Shown here piece after piece: positions 4,301-6,916 of a stretch of DNA of 6,916 nt. Source of the stretch: Caldifarciminota bacterium (GTDB taxonomy: Bacteria > Hydrothermota > Tepidihabitantia > B3-TA06). The DNA lies in contig WJJO01000165.1 of assembly GCA_014729665.1 (NCBI GenBank), positions 1 through 6,916 on the forward strand. The letters run 5' to 3'. Within the stretch, counting starts at the first letter, position 1, and the number at the start of each line of letters is the position of its first letter. Both the position numbers and the translations under genes were made by a program. The notes under the pieces were generated by a model that saw only the letters and a program-made list of their open reading frames with translations, did no database searches and was not told the origin of the DNA.

Positions 4301-6916
4301 ATCGGAGGAAAAGTACCGCTCGTTCGTGGAACAGGCGATAGACGGAATAGTTATAATCCAGGACGGCAGGTTCGTTTTTGCCAACCAGGGGGCGGCTCGC
4401 ATGCTCGGCTACTCAAAACCCGAAGATATATTAAAGATGCAGTTTGCAGACCTTCTGGCTCCGGAGGTAAAAGATGAATTAACCGAGCGATACAAGAGGC
4501 GTCTGGCCGGGGAGAAGGTTTCCAATGTGTACGAGACGAAGCTGCAGGCGGCGGACGGCACTATCCTCGAAGCGGAACTCAACGCCGATCTTATCCATTA
4601 CGAGGGGCATCCGGCAGTACTGGTCTTTGCCCGAGACATAAGGGAGCGTAAGCAAACCGAAGAAGCCCTTCGCAAGGAACGCGACAAGGCCCAGATGTAT
4701 CTGGATATTGCCGGTGTAATGATCGTCGTTATCGACCGTGCTCAGAATACGGTAATCATAAACAGGAAGGGCTGCGACATATTAGGCTTTAAGGAGACCG
4801 AGATAGTCGGGAAGAACTGGTTCGAGAACTTCGTGCCCGGAAGGGTAAGGAAAGAGACAAGGGGTGATTTCGAGGAGATGATGGGTGGGGAAAGAAAACC
4901 ACCGGAGCATCTGGTAAGTCCGGTGCTGACAAGGGATGGTGAGGAGAGATTAATACTGTGGCATAACTCCATTCTGAGAGACGAAAACGGCAATATCACC
5001 GGCACCCTTGGTTCGGGTGAGGATGTTACCGAACAAAAGAGGGCAGAAGAAGCCCTCGGCAAGGAACGAACGACCCTCAAGCAAATGATCGAATTGAATC
5101 CCTATGCTATAGCCATATATGACCGAGAGGGTCATTACATCAGCGGCAATCAGGCGTACGTGAATCTTTTCGGCTCAACGCCACCCAAAGGAAACTACTG
5201 CGTTTTTGAAGACCCGATTCTTAAAAAAGCGGGTTTTGCTGACCGTCTCCGGAAAACAAGGGACGGTAAGGTAATCAGGATACCGGATCTATGGTTCAAA
5301 TCGGAAAAGGATGGTAAGGAGGGGATATGCGTAAGGAGTGTAGCCTTTCCCATTTTCGACCCATCCGGGGAATTCGAGAATCTGGTCATAATGCACGAGG
5401 ACGTAACCGAGCGTAAGGCCGCCGAGGAGGCCTTGAAGGATTCTGAAGAAAGATACCGCACCCTTCAATCTAATGTTCCGGTCGGAGTATTCCGCATCGA
5501 TGAAGAAGGAAGGGTACTTGCCGCCAATCCCGCCCTGGTTAAGATGCTCAGGTATCCCTCAGAGAAGGAGATGATCTCGGAGTCGAAATCGGATTCACCC
5601 CTGAGTGATATTCAAAATATAGCCGACAATCTATACAAAGATAACTCTATATCTGACGTAGAGATGGAGCTCAAACGCAGCAACGGAAACACCTTCTGGG
5701 GCTCCATAAGCGCAAGGAAGATTACCGCTGAATCGGGCAAGGTTCATTACGACGGGATAATAGTTGATATAAGCGAACGTAAGCGCATTGAGGAAGCTCT
5801 TCGTGAAGGAGAACGCTTCCTTTCAAGCATATTCGGAAGCATCCAGGACGGGTTGAGTATCCTCGATAAGAACATGAATATAATAAGGGTCAACTCCACT
5901 ATGGAAAACTGGTTCGGTCACGCGATGCCCCTTATCGGAAAGAAGTGTTACGAACTCTATTACGGACGTGATGAACCGTGCGAGGTCTGTCCGGCAAGAA
6001 AGACCCTTAAATCCGGTCAGGCTACCTACGAGGTCGTTCCCAAACTGGGGTCGGATGGAGGAACCACCGGATGGTTTGATCTTTACAGCTTCCCTCTCGT
6101 GGATGTAACCACAGGCAAGATGCAGGGGATAATCGAGTACGTACGAGACATAACCGACCGCAAGAAGGCCGAGGAAGCCCTGCGCGAATCTGAGGAACGT
6201 TACCGCAGTCTGTTCGAGGACTCACCCATATCCCTGTGGGAAGAGGACCTCTCAGGTGTGAGGACATACTTGCAGGAACTTTCCGGAAAGGGGATAAAGT
6301 ATTTCGATAAGTATTTTATCGAAAATCCCGAGGAGGTTATAAGATGTGCATCCCTGGTGAAGGTATTGGACGTTAACAGAACCACACTGGAACTTTACGG
6401 AGCAAAAACCAAAGATGAACTCCTGGAAGCCTTTAACAGTATCTTTTCGGATGAATCATTCAATCTAGTAAGAAAAGAGCTTGTACGCATCGCAAAGGGT
6501 GAAACCTCGTTCGTGGAAGAAGGCGTAAACCTTACGTTGAAAGGGGATGTAATCTACGTCAATTTGAGGTTTACGGCTGCCCCCGGACATGAGAAAACCC
6601 TTTCCAAGGTATTGATTTCGATAACCGACGTTACCGAAAGGAAGAAATTCGAGCAGGCCCTTCGCGAATCGGAGGAGTTCAGCAGGGCTGTTATTGAGCG
6701 TTCCCCCCTGGGTATTTCGGTAAGGACCCCGAACGGACGACTCCTGAGCGCCAATGAATCGTGGGAAAGGATCTGGGCTATCGGTAATAAAGAGCTGAAT
6801 AAAGACTTGGAAGAACAAAGAACAAGTTTGCAATTCGACGAGAGGGATTCCTACCTTGAGGGATATCTTCCTCAGGTAGAAAAGGTATATTCGGATGGAC
6901 AGGAGCTGCATATCCC
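1344..6916 (+). CDS. Large cytosolic multi-PAS/GAF sensory protein (partial, output domain beyond window)
   Basis: One frame is open from ATG 1344 to the window end: 1,857 codons without a stop, closed upstream by TAA at 1314-1316 with no other start between. It carries twelve PAS modules and two GAF modules, roughly PAS 15-118, GAF 142-306, PAS 318-432, 446-557, 570-683 and 697-807, GAF 823-980, then PAS 988-1100, 1116-1229, 1243-1355, 1368-1477, 1490-1604, 1617-1764 and 1777 to the end. Most PAS modules close with D-[IV]-[TS] followed by a charged helix of the type E-E-A-L-R-E-S-E-E-x-Y-R, the usual linker in tandem PAS kinases. No transmembrane segment or signal peptide is seen, so it should sense cytosolic or membrane-permeant cues. 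Such proteins normally end in a histidine kinase, GGDEF/EAL or similar output, which is not in the window. Domain borders are approximate. Confidence 0.95.
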   Translation, partial: MDQAKETGTNSRQIFAELTRHLPTACFATDEQGVLIEWNKAADGLYGYSRDQALGQKPKDLIGIAYVDLNRRVFAGKDFKNAALSGHRRDGRHVRVLANLYPVYDEDGKVVMAASIHRLLDADSVLKGIDEEFERDQHSDRILAAISEAATILLRSSDIDKGFDRFLSILGRAVGVSRVYIFSNHEDEEGDLLMSQLWEWAAEGVEAQADNPGLKNLPYEDAGFSRWIKLMSEGKPVYGLVEKFPASERKLLASQKILSLAVVPIFTGDIWWGFVGFDDCRTPRRWSSAEIGVLKTAAGVMGAAIEHRRMEKELRYWSEFNRNIVEASSLALYVLDTQGRIKVWNKGMEARFDIQAADVLGENVFTVFKELNRNRLGASLHKALKDKEGFSFDEIDFRVPEKGLRILQVRASPLFDGEGRMEGLLVINSDITEQRRAEMHLEQSEEMYRAITESSLIGFYIYREGRFLYANEQMSRITGYKSEELLDIDTEKLVAPDDRQRLAEEVEEMKKTKGTSHHYTFKMRRKDGSFGFLEVYTRRILYQGQPATVGSCIDVTNRVSAQSELQSSEKLYRSTINAMADVIHVIDQDMRIVMHNLALRLWAANHGLEIDEIIGKSVFDVFPFLPDKVAKEYQKVWKTGKPLLTEETTALGKKDIITETRKIPVKDKEGKVKRIVTVVRGVTEPKQVEEALRESELKYSTLVEQARDGLLIVQEEVCKFTNRAMAKISGYGVEEIVGMRFGDLLEPKSSDQIAKRYKLRMGGRSVPSIYEARLRCKDGGLKDVEISTAIIKYRGQDAGMGIVRDITERKRAETEIKRRSEELSELLDITTTVSASLNPEEVIGQIAERAGGLIGASGCTIYRLEEETDELIPQTTTVRADREARLAYPIPVGKGITGKAASRRKPLLANQAHKNADAIRIPGTDESAHSILAAPLLAHGKLWGVMSLVRLNEETFTQHDLELFSLFANQVADAVVNSNLFSRLRESEEKYRSFVEQAIDGIVIIQDGRFVFANQGAARMLGYSKPEDILKMQFADLLAPEVKDELTERYKRRLAGEKVSNVYETKLQAADGTILEAELNADLIHYEGHPAVLVFARDIRERKQTEEALRKERDKAQMYLDIAGVMIVVIDRAQNTVIINRKGCDILGFKETEIVGKNWFENFVPGRVRKETRGDFEEMMGGERKPPEHLVSPVLTRDGEERLILWHNSILRDENGNITGTLGSGEDVTEQKRAEEALGKERTTLKQMIELNPYAIAIYDREGHYISGNQAYVNLFGSTPPKGNYCVFEDPILKKAGFADRLRKTRDGKVIRIPDLWFKSEKDGKEGICVRSVAFPIFDPSGEFENLVIMHEDVTERKAAEEALKDSEERYRTLQSNVPVGVFRIDEEGRVLAANPALVKMLRYPSEKEMISESKSDSPLSDIQNIADNLYKDNSISDVEMELKRSNGNTFWGSISARKITAESGKVHYDGIIVDISERKRIEEALREGERFLSSIFGSIQDGLSILDKNMNIIRVNSTMENWFGHAMPLIGKKCYELYYGRDEPCEVCPARKTLKSGQATYEVVPKLGSDGGTTGWFDLYSFPLVDVTTGKMQGIIEYVRDITDRKKAEEALRESEERYRSLFEDSPISLWEEDLSGVRTYLQELSGKGIKYFDKYFIENPEEVIRCASLVKVLDVNRTTLELYGAKTKDELLEAFNSIFSDESFNLVRKELVRIAKGETSFVEEGVNLTLKGDVIYVNLRFTAAPGHEKTLSKVLISITDVTERKKFEQALRESEEFSRAVIERSPLGISVRTPNGRLLSANESWERIWAIGNKELNKDLEEQRTSLQFDERDSYLEGYLPQVEKVYSDGQELHI
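1386..1697 (+). other. PAS domain 1 (N-terminal)
   Basis: Residues about 15-118 begin with L-P-T-A-C-F-A-T-D-E-Q-G (22-33), then W-N-K-A-A (38-42) and G-Y-S, the typical PAS opening. The domain ends without the D-I-T motif used by most later modules and leads into a helix before the first GAF domain. The ligand cannot be predicted from sequence. Confidence 0.8.
1767..2261 (+). other. GAF domain 1, W-G-F-x-G-F-D-D-C subtype
   Basis: Residues about 142-306 open with a helix (I-L-A-A-I-S-E-A-A) and contain strand V-S-R-V-Y-I-F. The late strand W-W-G-F-V-G-F-D-D-C (271-280) is followed by R-x-W-S-x-A-E-I, a signature I know from GAF modules in multi-PAS histidine kinases. C280 is the only Cys in this motif. 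It lies between the first two PAS modules. Ligand unknown. Confidence 0.75.
2295..3764 (+). other. PAS domains 2 to 5 (tandem block)
   Basis: Four PAS modules follow each other at residues about 318-432, 446-557, 570-683 and 697-807. Module 3 has the full motif set: F-L-Y-A-N-E-Q, I-T-G-Y, R-R-K-D-G-S. Module 4 is more divergent, closing with G-V-T-E rather than D-I-T. Module 5 closes with D-I-T-E-R-K and is clearly similar to module 6, which lies on the far side of GAF 2. Confidence 0.8.
3810..4283 (+). other. GAF domain 2 (canonical)
   Basis: Residues about 823-980 show a canonical GAF pattern: S-A-S-L-N-P-E-E-V-I near the start, strand C-T-I-Y-R-L, the turn G-K-G-I-T-G (893-898), S-I-L-A-A-P-L-L (930-937), then W-G-V-M-S-L and F-T-x-x-D-L-E-L-F before a closing helix with N-Q-V-A-D-A-V-V-N. 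It lacks the Cys of phytochrome-type bilin attachment, so small-molecule binding or dimerisation is more likely than light sensing. Confidence 0.85.
4305..5774 (+). other. PAS domains 6 to 9 (tandem block)
   Basis: Modules lie at residues about 988-1100, 1116-1229, 1243-1355 and 1368-1477. Module 6 (F-V-F-A-N, M-L-G-Y, A-A-D-G) resembles module 5. Module 7 has I-I-N-R-K-G and I-L-G-F followed by W-F-E-N-F. Module 8 is a distinct subtype with N-P-Y-A-I-A-I-Y at its start and a C-V-F-E-D-P-I-L segment in place of the usual E-F/F-alpha region, closing with M-H-E-D-V-T-E-R. Module 9 is short and closes with V-D-I-S-E-R-K. Confidence 0.8.
5811..6155 (+). other. PAS domain 10 with C-X10-C-X2-C cysteine cluster
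   Basis: Residues about 1490-1604 form a PAS module (I-Q-D-G-L-S-I-L-D, then W-F-G). Directly after the G-K-K turn it carries C1535, C1546 and C1549, the last two as P-C-E-V-C-P. This is a known variant arrangement in PAS modules of large sensor kinases. Three clustered cysteines suggest metal, iron-sulfur or redox sensing, but no cofactor can be assigned from sequence. Confidence 0.75.
6192..6635 (+). other. PAS domain 11, enlarged W-E-E-D subtype
   Basis: Residues about 1617-1764 start with the usual S-E-E-R-Y-R helix and S-P-I-S-L-W-E-E-D (1627-1635). About 40 largely helical residues follow before V-L-D-V-N-R-T-T-L-E-L-Y-G-A, the segment equivalent to the normal N-x-A-x-x-x-x-x-G motif. 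At about 148 residues it is some 35 longer than its neighbours. It closes with T-D-V-T-E-R-K. This variant recurs in multi-PAS sensors as I know them; its ligand is unknown. Confidence 0.65.
6672..6916 (+). other. PAS domain 12 (cut by window end)
   Basis: From residue about 1777 a further module begins (S-P-L-G-I-S-V-R-T-P-N-G, then L-S-A-N-E-S-W) and is still open at the window edge. The cut is a window boundary, not a truncation in the gene. Confidence 0.7.

Noticed and set aside
1344..6916. Frameshift or pseudogene in the long sensor frame
   Set aside because: I read the frame codon by codon to the window end and found no stop. Domain motifs remain in phase from the first to the last module.
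1344..6916. Mobile element, CRISPR array or toxin-antitoxin content
   Set aside because: The recurring sequences are protein-linker repeats inside one gene, with irregular spacing and divergence. No transposase, integrase, Cas or toxin motif was found on either strand.

Overview
The window (6,916 bp) holds the start regions of two divergently transcribed protein genes and the roughly 290-bp control region between them. Both genes run off the window edges, so neither C-terminus is visible. The style suggests a Gram-negative-type bacterium, possibly an FCB-group or candidate-phylum lineage: a signal-peptide protein with Fn3-like modules of a kind I associate with Bacteroidetes/Ignavibacteria-like genomes, a very long PAS/GAF sensor, and frequent AGG (Arg) and ATA (Ile) codons. 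This lineage guess is weak and rests on style only. I see no mobile element, CRISPR array, tRNA or rRNA.

Positions 1-1052 (minus strand) encode at least 350 residues of an exported protein. It has a signal peptide, a beta-rich N-terminal domain with a probable disulfide, a fibronectin-III-like domain, and the first two copies of a tandem repeat of about 46-48 residues that reaches the window edge. It starts at GTG behind a strong Shine-Dalgarno.

Positions 1053-1343 form the divergent control region. The minus-strand gene has a perfect-consensus sigma-70-type promoter (TTGACA, 17 bp, TATAAT) with a 19-bp operator-like dyad built into its spacer. A leader of about 110 nt follows, containing a stable hairpin with a U-tract, alternative downstream helices near the Shine-Dalgarno, and a 33-codon upstream ORF ending in a GTGA overlap with the main start. 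The plus-strand gene has a good promoter (TTGACG, 16 bp, TATCAT) so close to its ATG that the mRNA would be nearly leaderless. Further inverted repeats lie between the two promoters.

Positions 1344-6916 (plus strand) are one uninterrupted reading frame of at least 1,857 residues. It encodes a soluble multi-sensor protein ordered PAS-GAF-PAS-PAS-PAS-PAS-GAF-PAS-PAS-PAS-PAS-PAS-PAS-PAS (the last incomplete). Modules are joined by repeated linkers that begin with D-[IV]-[TS]-type motifs and continue as charged helices. The output domain (histidine kinase, diguanylate cyclase/phosphodiesterase or other) lies beyond the window, so the signalling output cannot be assigned. The divergent pairing of a cytosolic sensor with an envelope protein whose promoter looks regulated hints at a functional link, but the sequence does not prove one.
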